Source: Archangium sp.
GTDB taxonomy: Bacteria; Myxococcota; Myxococcia; Myxococcales; Myxococcaceae
Assembly (NCBI GenBank): GCA_030681645.1
Contig: JAUXRX010000006.1
Span: forward strand, 1 to 53,908
Reading direction: 5' to 3'
DNA length: 53,908 bases
Part shown: positions 15,664 to 24,611 of the stretch, piece after piece
How positions within the stretch are numbered: position 1 is the stretch's first letter
Layout: the number at the start of each line of letters is the position of its first letter
Notes under the pieces: generated by a model
Databases searched by the model: none
Told to the model about the DNA's origin: nothing
The model's input: only the letters and a program-made list of their open reading frames with translations
Program-made: the position numbers and the translations under genes

Positions 15664-16076
15664 TTCTTCACCTCTTCCACGCCCAGCGCGATCGACTTTG
15701 CGCCCGACTTGCGCGCCAGGTTCATCACCCGCCGCACGTCCTCGAACACCAGCGACTGGTCGCCCTTGAGCAGGATCCGCTGGCTGGGGTTGCTGATCAG
15801 CTTCTTCTGCAGCTCGACCTGGAAGCCTTCGTCGTCGTAGCTGTCGCTCTCGATGTAGATGCGCTTGTCCGTCGTCACCGAGACCACGATCGGGTCAGCG
15901 CCGCCCTTCTTCTCGTCGTCGACCTTCATCGCCTTCGGCAGCTGCACGTCCTTGCCGCGCTGAAGCATGGGGGTGATCACCATGAAGATGATCAAGAGCA
16001 CGAGCACCACGTCCACCATCGGGGTGACGTTGATCTCGGCTTTCAGGCCCTTGTGACCGCCAACGCCCATTCCCAT
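15660..16076 (-). CDS. exbD: ExbD/TolR-family proton-channel subunit (first copy)
   Basis: 138 residues. The cytoplasmic start GLKAEINVTPMVDVVLVLL contains the conserved Asp at the membrane entry; the helix ends at MVITPML. The periplasmic domain ends with SLVFEDVRRVMNLARKSGA, the usual ExbD fold element. It sits between exbB (24-bp gap) and the second exbD (4-bp overlap). The two ExbD proteins share the membrane segment but differ in the periplasmic part, so they may form mixed dimers inside one ExbB ring (inference). Confidence 0.95.
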   Translation of the reverse strand: MGMGVGGHKGLKAEINVTPMVDVVLVLLIIFMVITPMLQRGKDVQLPKAMKVDDEKKGGADPIVVSVTTDKRIYIESDSYDDEGFQVELQKKLISNPSQRILLKGDQSLVFEDVRRVMNLARKSGAKSIALGVEEVKK

Positions 16077-16100
16077 GTGATGGCTCCGGTGGGGCTGTGC

Positions 16101-16760
16101 TTACTTGGCGAAGTGTTTGCTGACCACGTCGAGGAACTCGTTGCTCGATTCCGAGAGGTCGACCGAGCGCGCGTCGACCCAGCCCTGCAGGAAGTTGAAG
16201 GCCATCACCGCGGGGATCGCCACCAGCAGGCCGAACGCGGTGGTGATGAGCGCCTCGGAAATGCCGCCCGAGATGGTGCCCAGGCCCCCTGAGCCCGTCG
16301 CCGCCATCTGCTGGAAGGAGTTCACGATGCCCATCGTGGTGCCCAGCAGGCCGATGAAGGGCGCCGTCGAGGCCACCGTGGCCAGCACCCCCAGGCCCCG
16401 CTTGAAGTTCTGCACCTCGCGCGCAGCCTGCCGCTCGAGCGCCCGGGCGATCGAGTCGATCGCCACCTCTTTGCTCGCCGGCGCCGTGCGGAAGGCCGTC
16501 AGCCCCGCGTTGATGGTGCGGCCCAGGTGCCCCACGTCTTTGGTCAGGCCCGCCGCCGCCGCCGCCCCCAGGTCGCCGCCCGAGAGGAGCTTGGCCATCT
16601 TCTCGGCGAAGCGCACCGATTCCGAGCCCGAGCGCATGAAGACCACGATGCGCTCGAACATCACCAGCAGGCTCGCGATCGACATGATGAGCATCGTGAG
16701 CACGATGAGCTTCGCGAAGATGCCCATCGACGACCAGAGATGTCCGAATGAAAAGTCCAT
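16101..16760 (-). CDS. exbB: ExbB/TolQ/MotA-family proton channel
   Basis: 219 residues with three transmembrane helices: residues about 14-35, a second ending in the GLLGTTMGIVNSF motif (about 137-150), and a third around EALITTAFGLLVAIPAVMAF (about 169-188). The long cytoplasmic loop after helix 1 includes GHLGRTINAGL. The Thr/Ala residues lining the ExbB pore are visible (APFIGLLGT and ALITTAFGL). It is 49 bp downstream of tonB and followed by two exbD genes, so this is a full energising complex for the adjacent TonB-dependent receptor. Confidence 0.95.
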   Translation of the reverse strand: MDFSFGHLWSSMGIFAKLIVLTMLIMSIASLLVMFERIVVFMRSGSESVRFAEKMAKLLSGGDLGAAAAAGLTKDVGHLGRTINAGLTAFRTAPASKEVAIDSIARALERQAAREVQNFKRGLGVLATVASTAPFIGLLGTTMGIVNSFQQMAATGSGGLGTISGGISEALITTAFGLLVAIPAVMAFNFLQGWVDARSVDLSESSNEFLDVVSKHFAK

Positions 16761-16809
16761 GGGCGCGGGTTCCTAGTAGGCGCTCGCTCCCGAGCCAACC
16801 TGTTTGATC

Positions 16810-17559
16810 TCAGCGGGGCATCTTGAAGGTGAAGTTGTAGACGTAGTCGATCGCCACCGGACGCCCCTGGTAGACGCACGGGGTTGCCTTCATCGACTCG
16901 AGCCGTTTCACCACCGTCTCCGAGAGATGTGGGAGCGGCTTGAGCACCCTGCAGCGGGTGATGGTGCCGTCCTCGAGGACGTTGCACTTCACGATCATCG
17001 TCCCCTCGATCCGCGCCTCGAGCGCCTCGCGGGTGTAGAGGTTGGTGGCAAGCGAGGTGCGATCGATGGTGGGCACGGTCATCCCTTCGCCGAAGGGGAG
17101 CACGTCCGTGCCCGTGCCGCCCAGCGTGCCGCCCACCACCCCGCCCACCACGCCGCCGACGACGCCACCCACCACGCCGCCTTCGACGCCGCCTTCCACG
17201 CCGCCCTGTTCTCCTTCGGGCTCGGCTTCAGGCTCTTCGGGCTGCGGTTCGGCCTCCGGCGGCTTCTCGAGGGGGATCTCCTTGGGCTGAACCAGCACGT
17301 CCTTCTTGATCTTCTTTTCCACCTTCTTCTCTACCTTCGGCGTGTTGCTGCCGGCGGGCGGAGGCGGCGGGGGCGGGGGAGGCGGCGGCACGGCGGCGAA
17401 GAACTTCACCTCAGAGAGGTCTTCTTCCACCGGCGGCGGCCGCGTGCTGAACCAGGTGACCAGCCCGAGGAGCGCGACGTGGACGACGACCGAGATCACG
17501 GTGCCGACGCCAAAGCGGCTCTTTGCGGCATCGGCCTTGTGCAGGACGGAGTCAAACAT
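16810..17559 (-). CDS. tonB: TonB-family energy transducer with GGVV repeats
   Basis: 249 residues. The N-terminal anchor VISVVVHVALLGLVTWF (about residues 22-38) is followed by a run of 11 prolines, a Lys-rich and Glu/Pro-rich periplasmic spacer, then repeated GGVE/GGVV units (about 118-143) in place of the usual Pro-Lys spacer. The C-terminal TonB domain (about 165-249) has YTREALEARIEGTMIVKC and VKRLESMKATPCVYQGRPV, typical of the domain, with two Cys in a myxobacterial style. It is divergent from the receptor gene, so both probably share the 113-bp control region 17560-17672. Confidence 0.93.
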   Translation of the reverse strand: MFDSVLHKADAAKSRFGVGTVISVVVHVALLGLVTWFSTRPPPVEEDLSEVKFFAAVPPPPPPPPPPPAGSNTPKVEKKVEKKIKKDVLVQPKEIPLEKPPEAEPQPEEPEAEPEGEQGGVEGGVEGGVVGGVVGGVVGGVVGGTLGGTGTDVLPFGEGMTVPTIDRTSLATNLYTREALEARIEGTMIVKCNVLEDGTITRCRVLKPLPHLSETVVKRLESMKATPCVYQGRPVAIDYVYNFTFKMPR

Positions 17560-17657
17560 GGGGTCTGGGCCTCATAACAAATTCATGTCCTTTGCGTATC
17601 GAGTGGTTGACACCGATGTGGGCCCGGGTAAGGAAGACCCCGCAATTCGTTCCTTCC

Positions 17658-17666
17658 TGGAGGATC
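17658..17666 (+). promoter_or_regulatory. Ribosome binding site deciding the receptor start
   Basis: TGGAGGATC precedes the GTG at 17673 with normal spacing. It is the reason for rejecting the longer open frame that begins at 17523. Confidence 0.7.
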
Positions 17667-17672
17667 AACCGC

Positions 17673-20600
17673 GTGCGTCCAACAAATCGGCTGTACCGAA
17701 CCGTGCTCCTTTCGAGCGCGCTCGTTTCGTCGCTGGCCTTCGCCCAGGGCACCGCTGTCGTCACGGGTATCGTGACTGACGCTGCCACGAGCAAGCCGGT
17801 TCCCGATGTGGTGATCACCGCGACCTCGAGCGCGCTGCAGGGCGAAGAGGTGGTCGTCACCGACTCCTCTGGCTTGTATCGCCTCGCCCAGCTGCCCGCG
17901 GGCGTCTACACGCTCAAGCTCGAGAAGGAATCGTTCAAGCCCTACTCGCGCACCGACATCAACGTGCGCACCGACCGCACCGTGCGCGTCAACATTCAGC
18001 TCCAGCCCGAGGCCGTGCAGGGCGACACCGTGGTCGTCGTGGGCCGCCCGCCCACCGTCGACGTCGGCTCGACCACCACCGGCATCAACGTGGGCAAGGA
18101 CTTCATCAACAACATCGCCTTCATCCAGCCCAACGGCTCGGGTGTGCGCAGCTTCGAGTCGCTCGCCTCGGTCGCGCCGCAGGTCATCGCCGACGAGTAC
18201 GGGTTCGGCTTCTCGGGCGCGCAGTCGCCTGAGAACCTCTACCTGGTCGACGGCGTGTCGACCGGCGACCCGGCCTTCGGCACCAACGGCGCCCAGTTCC
18301 CCATCGAGTTCGTCGAAGAGGCGAACGTGATCACCGGCGGCTACATGGCCGAGTACGGCCGCGCCACCGGCGGCGTGCTCAACGTCGTCACCAAGTCGGG
18401 TTCGAACGAGTTCCACGGCATGGTCTGGGGCAACTGGACCCCCGGCGCGCTGCAGGGCACGCCCAAGACCATCGACAGCGCGGCCTCGTCGATCCTCCTG
18501 CAGCCCAAGCTGCTCAACACCGTCGACTTCGGCGCCCAGGTCGGCGGCCCCATCATCAAGGACCGCCTGTGGTTCTTCGTGGGCTTCGCGCCCTCGTTCA
18601 ACTGGGACCAGACCACCCGCTCGCTGCGCGCGTTCCAGGAAGTGACCGACCCCGTCACCGGCGAGGTCACCGAGACCAACCCCACCGTGCCGGGCTCGAC
18701 CCGCACCCGTGAGGAGCCCACCCGGGCGTTCTCGTACATCGCCAAGCTGACCTTCCTCATCAACGCCGACAACAACCTCTCGTTGTCCGTGGTGGGCTCG
18801 CCTTCCAGCGCCGAGGTGCCCTTCTCGTTCAGCGAGCGGCGCAGCACCGCCAATGGTTGGAAGGGTGGCGCGATCACCACCGCCGACACCAACACCCTCT
18901 CGCTGCGGTACCAGGGCGGCTTCCTCGACAAGCACCTCCTGCTCGACGCGAGCGTGGGCTGGTTCCGCCTGCGCTCTGCCACCCTGCCCAACGACGGCAG
19001 CGGCTTCTCGAACACGGCCGGCGACGGCACGGCGGCGGGCACGCCGGCGGTGGTCATGCGCCGCTCGCGCCCCATCACGGCCTACGAGACGCTCACCGCG
19101 GAAGGCGCGGCGCTCTGCTCGCAGCCCGACACCAGCTGCCCGGGCTCGGTCGCGGGTGGTGACACGTACACCATCGGCGGCTTCGGCTTCCTGCAGGACG
19201 CCACCCTGGACCGCCTCCAGGGTCGCGCGTCGGCGACCTTCCTCTTCCAGGGGCTGGGACACCACATCATCAAGGCCGGCCTCGACATCGAGCACCTCCG
19301 CTACGACCTGAAGAAGGCGTACTCGGGCGGGGTCCTCCTCCGCGAGCTCGGCAACGGCACGCGCTTCGACGACTACCGCCAGTACGGGTACTTCACGGGG
19401 CCCGACGAGGCGACCCGCCAGGCCGTGATCAACTCGGTGCCCACCTCGAACAGCGTCGGGGCCTACCTGCAGGACAGCTGGTCGATCATGGACCTGGTGA
19501 CCCTGAACATCGGCCTGCGCTACGAGAACCAGCAGCTGTTCTCGGGTGACGGCTCGCTGGGCATGACGCTCAACAACATGCTCTCGCCCCGCATCGGCGT
19601 GATCTACGACTTCACGCAGCAGGGCCGCAGCAAGCTCTTCGCGAACTTCTCGCGCTACTACGAGGCGATGCCCATCGACATCGCCGACCGCGCGCTGACG
19701 GGTGAGAACCAGTACCAGTTCCAGCACGCCGTCGCGGGCAACCGCTTCGCTGCCGACCCGGCGAACAACCCCGGCTGCGACCCGCTGGCGAGCATCGACC
19801 AGGCCCTCAACCAGTGCCAGGACCCGCTCAACACCCGCCGCGTCAACGCCATCAACGGCGGCGACTACGACCCGAGCGCGGCAGGCCTGCAGACGGGCGC
19901 CGGCAAGACCCCGGTCGACCCCAACCTCAAGCCGCAGAGCAGCGACGAGATCGTGGTGGGCGGCGAGTACGAGGTCATCTCCGATGGCCGCGTCGGCGTC
20001 ACCTACACCCGCCGCTACATGAACTCGGTCATCGAGGACATGTCGGTCGACGAGGCGTCGAGCTACTTCATCGGCAACCCGGGCGAGGGCATCTCGTCGC
20101 AGTTCCCCAAGGCGGTCCGCGACTACGACGCGGTCACGGGGTACTTCAACAAGGCCTTCAGCGACGGCTGGATGGGCCAGGTCTCGTACACGTACTCGTC
20201 GCTGCGCGGTAACTACAACGGCCTGTTCCGCCCTGAGACGGGCCAGCTCGACCCGAACATCAACGCCGACTTCGACCTGATCTCGCTCCTGCCCAACCGC
20301 ACGGGCCCGCTCGACGCCGACCGCAACCACTTCATCAAGGCGTACGCGAGCAAGGAGTTCCAGGTCACCAGCAGCTTCAGCCTGGTGGCGGGCCTCACCT
20401 ACGAAGGCCGCTCGGGCGCGCCGATCAACTACCTCGGCAGCCACGCGCTGTACGGCCCCGACGAAGCGTTCGTGCTGCCCCGCGGCGCGGGCGGCCGGCT
20501 CCCCTGGCGGCACGCCATCAACGCCAAGGCGGGCGTGCGCTACAAGATCAGCAAGGACAACGTGGTCGAGTTCACGGCCGACGTGTTCAACATGTTCAAC

Positions 20601-20906
20601 TTCCAGGCGGTGACGGCGGTCGACCAGACCATCACCTCGTCCGAGGCGCTGCCCTTCCAGACCAGCGCGACGGACCCGCAGGCGGCGGCGTGCCTGGCGG
20701 GCAACAACCTGCCCCACTGCAGCACGCCCACCCTGGACGCGAACGGCGACCCGGTCATCGGAGCCGACGGCAAGCCGGTCTACGACCTGCCCATCATGAG
20801 CGGAAGCGTTCCGCTCACCACCGCCGACCTCAACAGCAACTTCAAGCGTCCCACGGCATACCAGGCGCCCATTTCTGTGCGCTTCGGCATCCGTTTCAGC
20901 TTCTGA
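17673..20906 (+). CDS. TonB-dependent receptor, Oar/SusC-like, with carboxypeptidase-regulatory N-terminal domain
   Basis: 1077 residues from a GTG at 17673, chosen because GGAGG lies at 17659-17663 just upstream and the product starts with a clean signal peptide (RTVLLSSALVSSLAFAQG). Upstream in-frame starts lack this. Residues about 28-110 form a carboxypeptidase-regulatory-like beta domain (GTAVVTGIVTDAATSKPVPD); the plug domain follows, with LYLVDGVSTGDP near 190 and ATGGVLNVVTKSGSNEF near 235; the rest is a beta-barrel ending in VRFGIRFSF, with the aromatic terminal residue used for BAM insertion. Oar-type receptors in myxobacteria have been linked to protein uptake or development. The neighbouring TonB, ExbB and two ExbD genes and the downstream lipoprotein make a complete module. 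Confidence 0.93.
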   Translation: MRPTNRLYRTVLLSSALVSSLAFAQGTAVVTGIVTDAATSKPVPDVVITATSSALQGEEVVVTDSSGLYRLAQLPAGVYTLKLEKESFKPYSRTDINVRTDRTVRVNIQLQPEAVQGDTVVVVGRPPTVDVGSTTTGINVGKDFINNIAFIQPNGSGVRSFESLASVAPQVIADEYGFGFSGAQSPENLYLVDGVSTGDPAFGTNGAQFPIEFVEEANVITGGYMAEYGRATGGVLNVVTKSGSNEFHGMVWGNWTPGALQGTPKTIDSAASSILLQPKLLNTVDFGAQVGGPIIKDRLWFFVGFAPSFNWDQTTRSLRAFQEVTDPVTGEVTETNPTVPGSTRTREEPTRAFSYIAKLTFLINADNNLSLSVVGSPSSAEVPFSFSERRSTANGWKGGAITTADTNTLSLRYQGGFLDKHLLLDASVGWFRLRSATLPNDGSGFSNTAGDGTAAGTPAVVMRRSRPITAYETLTAEGAALCSQPDTSCPGSVAGGDTYTIGGFGFLQDATLDRLQGRASATFLFQGLGHHIIKAGLDIEHLRYDLKKAYSGGVLLRELGNGTRFDDYRQYGYFTGPDEATRQAVINSVPTSNSVGAYLQDSWSIMDLVTLNIGLRYENQQLFSGDGSLGMTLNNMLSPRIGVIYDFTQQGRSKLFANFSRYYEAMPIDIADRALTGENQYQFQHAVAGNRFAADPANNPGCDPLASIDQALNQCQDPLNTRRVNAINGGDYDPSAAGLQTGAGKTPVDPNLKPQSSDEIVVGGEYEVISDGRVGVTYTRRYMNSVIEDMSVDEASSYFIGNPGEGISSQFPKAVRDYDAVTGYFNKAFSDGWMGQVSYTYSSLRGNYNGLFRPETGQLDPNINADFDLISLLPNRTGPLDADRNHFIKAYASKEFQVTSSFSLVAGLTYEGRSGAPINYLGSHALYGPDEAFVLPRGAGGRLPWRHAINAKAGVRYKISKDNVVEFTADVFNMFNFQAVTAVDQTITSSEALPFQTSATDPQAAACLAGNNLPHCSTPTLDANGDPVIGADGKPVYDLPIMSGSVPLTTADLNSNFKRPTAYQAPISVRFGIRFSF

Positions 20907-20929
20907 CCGGGACCAAGGGAGACACGACA

Positions 20930-21976
20930 ATGTCCAAGAATCTTCGAATCGTCCTCTTTGGTCTCGTGGGTGCGGTGGCCGGCTTCGGCCTGCAGGGGTG
21001 TTTCGCGCCCCAGCCGTTGCCCGAGTGCACCGTCACCAACTCCACCACCGCGCTGTTCCTGCCTCCGTACTTCACCAAGCTGGTGAAGGTGGACGGGACG
21101 GGGGCGTGCTCGACGCTCGATCACATGTACACCGGCGTGCAGCGCTTCCGCACGCAGGCCAGCGGCGGCGCCTTCACCCTGGCGGTGCGGGTCTCGCCGG
21201 TGGTCGACCCGTACCTCGGCTACATCTACACGGGTGACACCGACATCACGAACAACTGCGTCAACGAAGAGGACTGCCAGGGTGGCGACGACCCGGCGAA
21301 CAGCTGCGTGGTGAGCCAGACCGACGGTGGCCTCGAGCTGTTCGACGGCACCCCGGTGGACGACATGTCCACCACGCCCGACGGCGGCAGCTACGACCTG
21401 GCCAACGAGTGCGGCGTGGTCGAAGAAGCGGTGGAGCGCCTCGACCCGACCGATCCTGACGGGAAGAAGCTCAACGCCATCGGCAAGATGCCGCAGTTCC
21501 CCACCGCGGGCATCTGCAGCGTGACCGAGTTCACCGGCGGCGTGCAGAACTTCCAGGAAGAGATGATGGCTGACGGGACGACGCTCCCGGCGGTCACCCA
21601 CAAGGTGGACTTCACGAACTTCAACGTGATCAACACCGCCAAGGTGCCGGGCACGGCCTACACGGCCGAGATCAAGTACACCGAGGGGTCCTGCGTGGCG
21701 AACTACAAGGCCATGGGCTTCTGGGTGGGCTCCTTCACGGGCGACCCGCAGATTCCCTGCAGCGACACCGCGGCCGATGCTGACCCGGCCAAGGGTGACG
21801 GGCCGGACTGGTTCGACCCGACCCACATCCTCGTGACCTCCGACGAGTGTGAGCCGCTCGCCGACCTGGACGCGGGCCGGCAGTTCGGCACGGGCATGAA
21901 CCCCAGCTTCGCGCCCAAGTGTGACACCACCCTGGGCGTGTGCGTGCCCTCGGTGGATCCCACCACCCTCAAGTAA
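20930..21976 (+). CDS. Putative outer-membrane lipoprotein partner of the TonB receptor
   Basis: 348 residues from the ATG at 20930, with AAGGGAGA upstream. The signal peptide ends in the lipobox LQGC (Cys24), so the mature protein should be lipid-anchored. The next residue is Phe, not Asp, compatible with export to the outer membrane. The body is secreted-type with about a dozen Cys and repeated Asp/Gly-rich stretches (TDITNNCVNEEDCQGGDD). It is 23 bp behind the receptor stop, a clear operon. By analogy with SusC/SusD pairs it may be the substrate-binding lid of the receptor, but it shows no SusD helical repeats, so this is only positional inference. Confidence 0.82.
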   Translation: MSKNLRIVLFGLVGAVAGFGLQGCFAPQPLPECTVTNSTTALFLPPYFTKLVKVDGTGACSTLDHMYTGVQRFRTQASGGAFTLAVRVSPVVDPYLGYIYTGDTDITNNCVNEEDCQGGDDPANSCVVSQTDGGLELFDGTPVDDMSTTPDGGSYDLANECGVVEEAVERLDPTDPDGKKLNAIGKMPQFPTAGICSVTEFTGGVQNFQEEMMADGTTLPAVTHKVDFTNFNVINTAKVPGTAYTAEIKYTEGSCVANYKAMGFWVGSFTGDPQIPCSDTAADADPAKGDGPDWFDPTHILVTSDECEPLADLDAGRQFGTGMNPSFAPKCDTTLGVCVPSVDPTTLK

Positions 21977-22028
21977 GCGGCAGCGCGCGCGAGTTCGACT
22001 CGCGCTGCGCTTCGTGAGAGAGCCCTCG

Positions 22029-22048
22029 CCCCCACCCGGGAGCGGGGG
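22029..22048 (+). terminator. Likely rho-independent terminator
   Basis: CCCCC (22029-22033) pairs with GGGGG (22044-22048), with inner CCC/GGG pairing, followed by the T-rich TTCTGTCTTTGT. It lies 50 bp after the lipoprotein stop and separates the receptor operon from the radical SAM gene. Confidence 0.6.
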
Positions 22049-22101
22049 TTCTGTCTTTGTGCGCCCCGGCGCTCTTCCGCTGGACGGGTTACGCTCGACA
22101 C

Positions 22102-23730
22102 TTGGCCACTTCGCGTCACCAGCTGATCGACGGACTCCGCACGCTGCAGGCGGCGGAGACGGGCACGCTCTTCAAGCAGGCGCGGCTCAACGTGGCCATG
22201 TGTTACCCCAGCCCGTACCACGTGGGCATGAGCAGCCTGGGGTTCCAGACCATCTACCGCGAGGTGCACGCGCACCCGGACGCGACGGCCGAGCGGGTGT
22301 TTCTGCCCGACGACGTCGAGGCCTGGCGGGCGGTGCGGGCGGTGCCTTCGTCGATCGAGACGCAGAAGCCGCTCAACCAGTTCGACCTGCTGGCGTTCTC
22401 GGTGGCCTACGAGCTCGAGGTGACCGGCATCTTCGAGCTGCTCGAGTCGTCGGGTTTCCCGGCGCTCTCGAGCGCGCGGAGCGAGGCGATGCCGCTGGTG
22501 GTGGCGGGCGGGCCGCTCACCTTCAGCAACCCTGATCCGCTCGAGCCGTTCGTCGACGTGCTGCTGCAGGGCGAGGCGGAAGATCTGATCGCCCCGCTCC
22601 TCGACGCGGTGTTGCTGGGGGGCGGGAAGGCGGCGGTGTTGGCGCGGCTGGCCCACGTGCCCGGCTTCCGGGTGCCCGGGCTCTCGCCCGAGTCGACGCG
22701 CGGCTTCGTGTGCAAGGCCAGCGACGGGCGGCTGCCGGCCCGCTCGCAGATCGTCACGCCGAACACCGAGCTGCGCAGCATGTTCCTGATCGAACCCGAG
22801 CGCGGCTGCTCGCGCGGCTGCCACTACTGCGTGATGCGGCGCACCACCAACGGGGGCATGCGCACGGTGCCGGTGGACCGGGTGCTCTCGCTGATTCCCG
22901 AGGGCGTGAAGCGGGTGGGGCTGGTGGGCGCGGCGGTGACCGATCACCCGCAGATCGTCGAGCTGCTCGAGACGCTGGCGAAGGACGGCAAGGAGGTGGG
23001 CATCTCGTCGCTGCGCGCCGACCGGCTCACCCCGCGGCTGGTGGACGCGCTCAAGGCGTGCGGGGCGCAGGTGCTCACCGTGGCGTCCGACGGGCCCAGC
23101 CAGCGGCTGAGGGATCTCGTCGATCGCAAGCACTCCGAGGCGCAGATCGTCAGGGCCGCCGAGCTGGCGAAGGCCGCGGGCTTCAAGCGGCTCAAGGTCT
23201 ACAACGTGATCGGCCTGCCCACCGAGACCGACGCCGACATCGACGAGCTGGTGCGCTTCACCCTCGAGCTCTCGCACATTCTCCCGGTGGCGCTCGGGGT
23301 GGCGCCCTTCGCGGCGAAGCGGAACACCCCGCTCGACGGGGCGCCGTTCGCCGGCATCGACGTGGTGGACAAGCGGCTCGAGCGGCTGCGCAAGGGGCTG
23401 AAGGGGCGGGCCGAGCTGCGGCCCACCAGCGCGCGCTGGGCGTGGGTGGAATACGTGATGGCGCAGTGCGGGCCCGAGGCGGGGCTGGCGGCGTACGACG
23501 CGTGGAAGGCGGGCGGGGCGTTCGCGGCGTGGAAGAAGGCGTTCGCGGCGCGCGACGTGCGGCCGTTCGAGGCGAAGCGCACCCCTGATGGGCGGCGCAA
23601 CGCGGTGGCCTGGCCGTCGGTCGGTCAGCGCGCAGGGCCCCTGGCGATTCCAGCGGGAGGTGGCGCCGAGGCTGCGCCGCCGCAGGTGACCGATTGGGGA
23701 CCGCTCGATCTGAAGGACTCGGCGCGCTGA
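22102..23730 (+). CDS. Radical SAM protein with N-terminal cobalamin-binding-like domain
   Basis: About 542 residues if the TTG at 22102 is used; the frame is open from 22057, but that is only 8 bp after the terminator hairpin, so I prefer the later start. Neither has a strong RBS. The N-terminal part (RLNVAMCYPSPYHVGMSSLGFQTIYREV) resembles the domain seen in B12-binding radical SAM proteins of the TIGR03960 type. The 4Fe-4S cluster motif CSRGCHYC provides C236, C240 and C243. YNVIGLPTETDADIDELV is the usual downstream barrel motif. The substrate is unknown; methylthiolation or cofactor roles are possible. The stop overlaps the EamA start (TGATG). Confidence 0.85.
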   Translation: MATSRHQLIDGLRTLQAAETGTLFKQARLNVAMCYPSPYHVGMSSLGFQTIYREVHAHPDATAERVFLPDDVEAWRAVRAVPSSIETQKPLNQFDLLAFSVAYELEVTGIFELLESSGFPALSSARSEAMPLVVAGGPLTFSNPDPLEPFVDVLLQGEAEDLIAPLLDAVLLGGGKAAVLARLAHVPGFRVPGLSPESTRGFVCKASDGRLPARSQIVTPNTELRSMFLIEPERGCSRGCHYCVMRRTTNGGMRTVPVDRVLSLIPEGVKRVGLVGAAVTDHPQIVELLETLAKDGKEVGISSLRADRLTPRLVDALKACGAQVLTVASDGPSQRLRDLVDRKHSEAQIVRAAELAKAAGFKRLKVYNVIGLPTETDADIDELVRFTLELSHILPVALGVAPFAAKRNTPLDGAPFAGIDVVDKRLERLRKGLKGRAELRPTSARWAWVEYVMAQCGPEAGLAAYDAWKAGGAFAAWKKAFAARDVRPFEAKRTPDGRRNAVAWPSVGQRAGPLAIPAGGGAEAAPPQVTDWGPLDLKDSAR

Positions 23731-24611
23731 TGCCGGAAGGGCGGTCGGAGCGGCTGGCCAGCGTCGCCCTGCTCGCCGCCACGGCGGTGTGGGGGGCGAC
23801 CTTCGTCACGGTGAAGGACTCGCTGGCGGCGTCCGATTCGTTCACGTTCCTGTCCCTGCGCTTCGGGGTGGGGGCGCTCGCCGCGGTGGTGTTGACCCGG
23901 GGCCGGGGCTTCTCGCGGGCGCTGCTGCGCCCGGGGCTGTTGCTGGGCGTGCTGCTCTTCGGTGGCTACACGCTGCAGACGGTGGGGCTCGAGACCACCA
24001 CGCCGGCGCGCAGCGCCTTCATCACCGGGCTGACGGTCATCTTCGTGCCCCTCGTGAGCTGGCGGCTCAACGGCCAGCGGCCGCCGGTGCGGGCGTTCGT
24101 CGCGCCGCTGGTGGCGTTGATCGGCCTGCAGCGGCTGACGGGCGTGTCGCTGGCGGATCCCGTTCCCCTGGGAGACGCGCTCACGGTGGGCTGCGCGGTG
24201 ATCTACGCGGGCCACATCTCGGCGATGGGCAAGTGGGGCAGGGGCGTGCCCGCGTTGCCGCTGACCGCGGTGCAGCTGGCGGTGGTGGCGGTGCTGTCGG
24301 CCGCGTCGCTGCCCTTCGTGGCTCGGCGCTTCGAGCCGACGGCGGCGTACTGGGGCGCGGTGCTGTTCACCGGGGTGGTGGCCAGCGCGCTGGCGATCGG
24401 CACGCAGGTGTGGGCGCAGGCGAAGATCAGCGCGGTGCGCGCGGCGGTCATCTACTCGCTCGAGCCGGTGTTCGCGTTGCTCTTTGCGCTGGTGATGGGG
24501 CTGGGCGTGCCCACGTCGGCGGAGCTGGTGGGCGGGTGCTTCATTCTGGGGGCGGTGTTGATCTCCGAGGTGGACTTCAAGGCGCGCCACTCGTCTTCGA
24601 GCACGGCGTAG
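23730..24611 (+). CDS. EamA/DMT-family metabolite transporter
   Basis: 293 residues with about ten hydrophobic helices and two EamA repeats. The first starts at LLAATAVWGATFVTVKDSL with LRFGVGALAAVVL; the second ends with VIYSLEPVFALLFALVMGLG, the classic repeat signature. The start ATG shares one base with the radical SAM stop, so they are co-translated. It is likely an exporter or importer of a small metabolite; the substrate cannot be read from sequence. The last 160 bp overlap the GNAT gene on the other strand. Confidence 0.92.
   Translation: MPEGRSERLASVALLAATAVWGATFVTVKDSLAASDSFTFLSLRFGVGALAAVVLTRGRGFSRALLRPGLLLGVLLFGGYTLQTVGLETTTPARSAFITGLTVIFVPLVSWRLNGQRPPVRAFVAPLVALIGLQRLTGVSLADPVPLGDALTVGCAVIYAGHISAMGKWGRGVPALPLTAVQLAVVAVLSAASLPFVARRFEPTAAYWGAVLFTGVVASALAIGTQVWAQAKISAVRAAVIYSLEPVFALLFALVMGLGVPTSAELVGGCFILGAVLISEVDFKARHSSSSTA

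Noticed and set aside
17583..20930. Very long minus-strand open frame (over 1100 codons) opposite the TonB receptor
   Set aside because: Antisense shadow caused by strong G/C third-position bias; it is Arg/Val/Asp-rich, lacks domains, and the plus strand encodes a full receptor.
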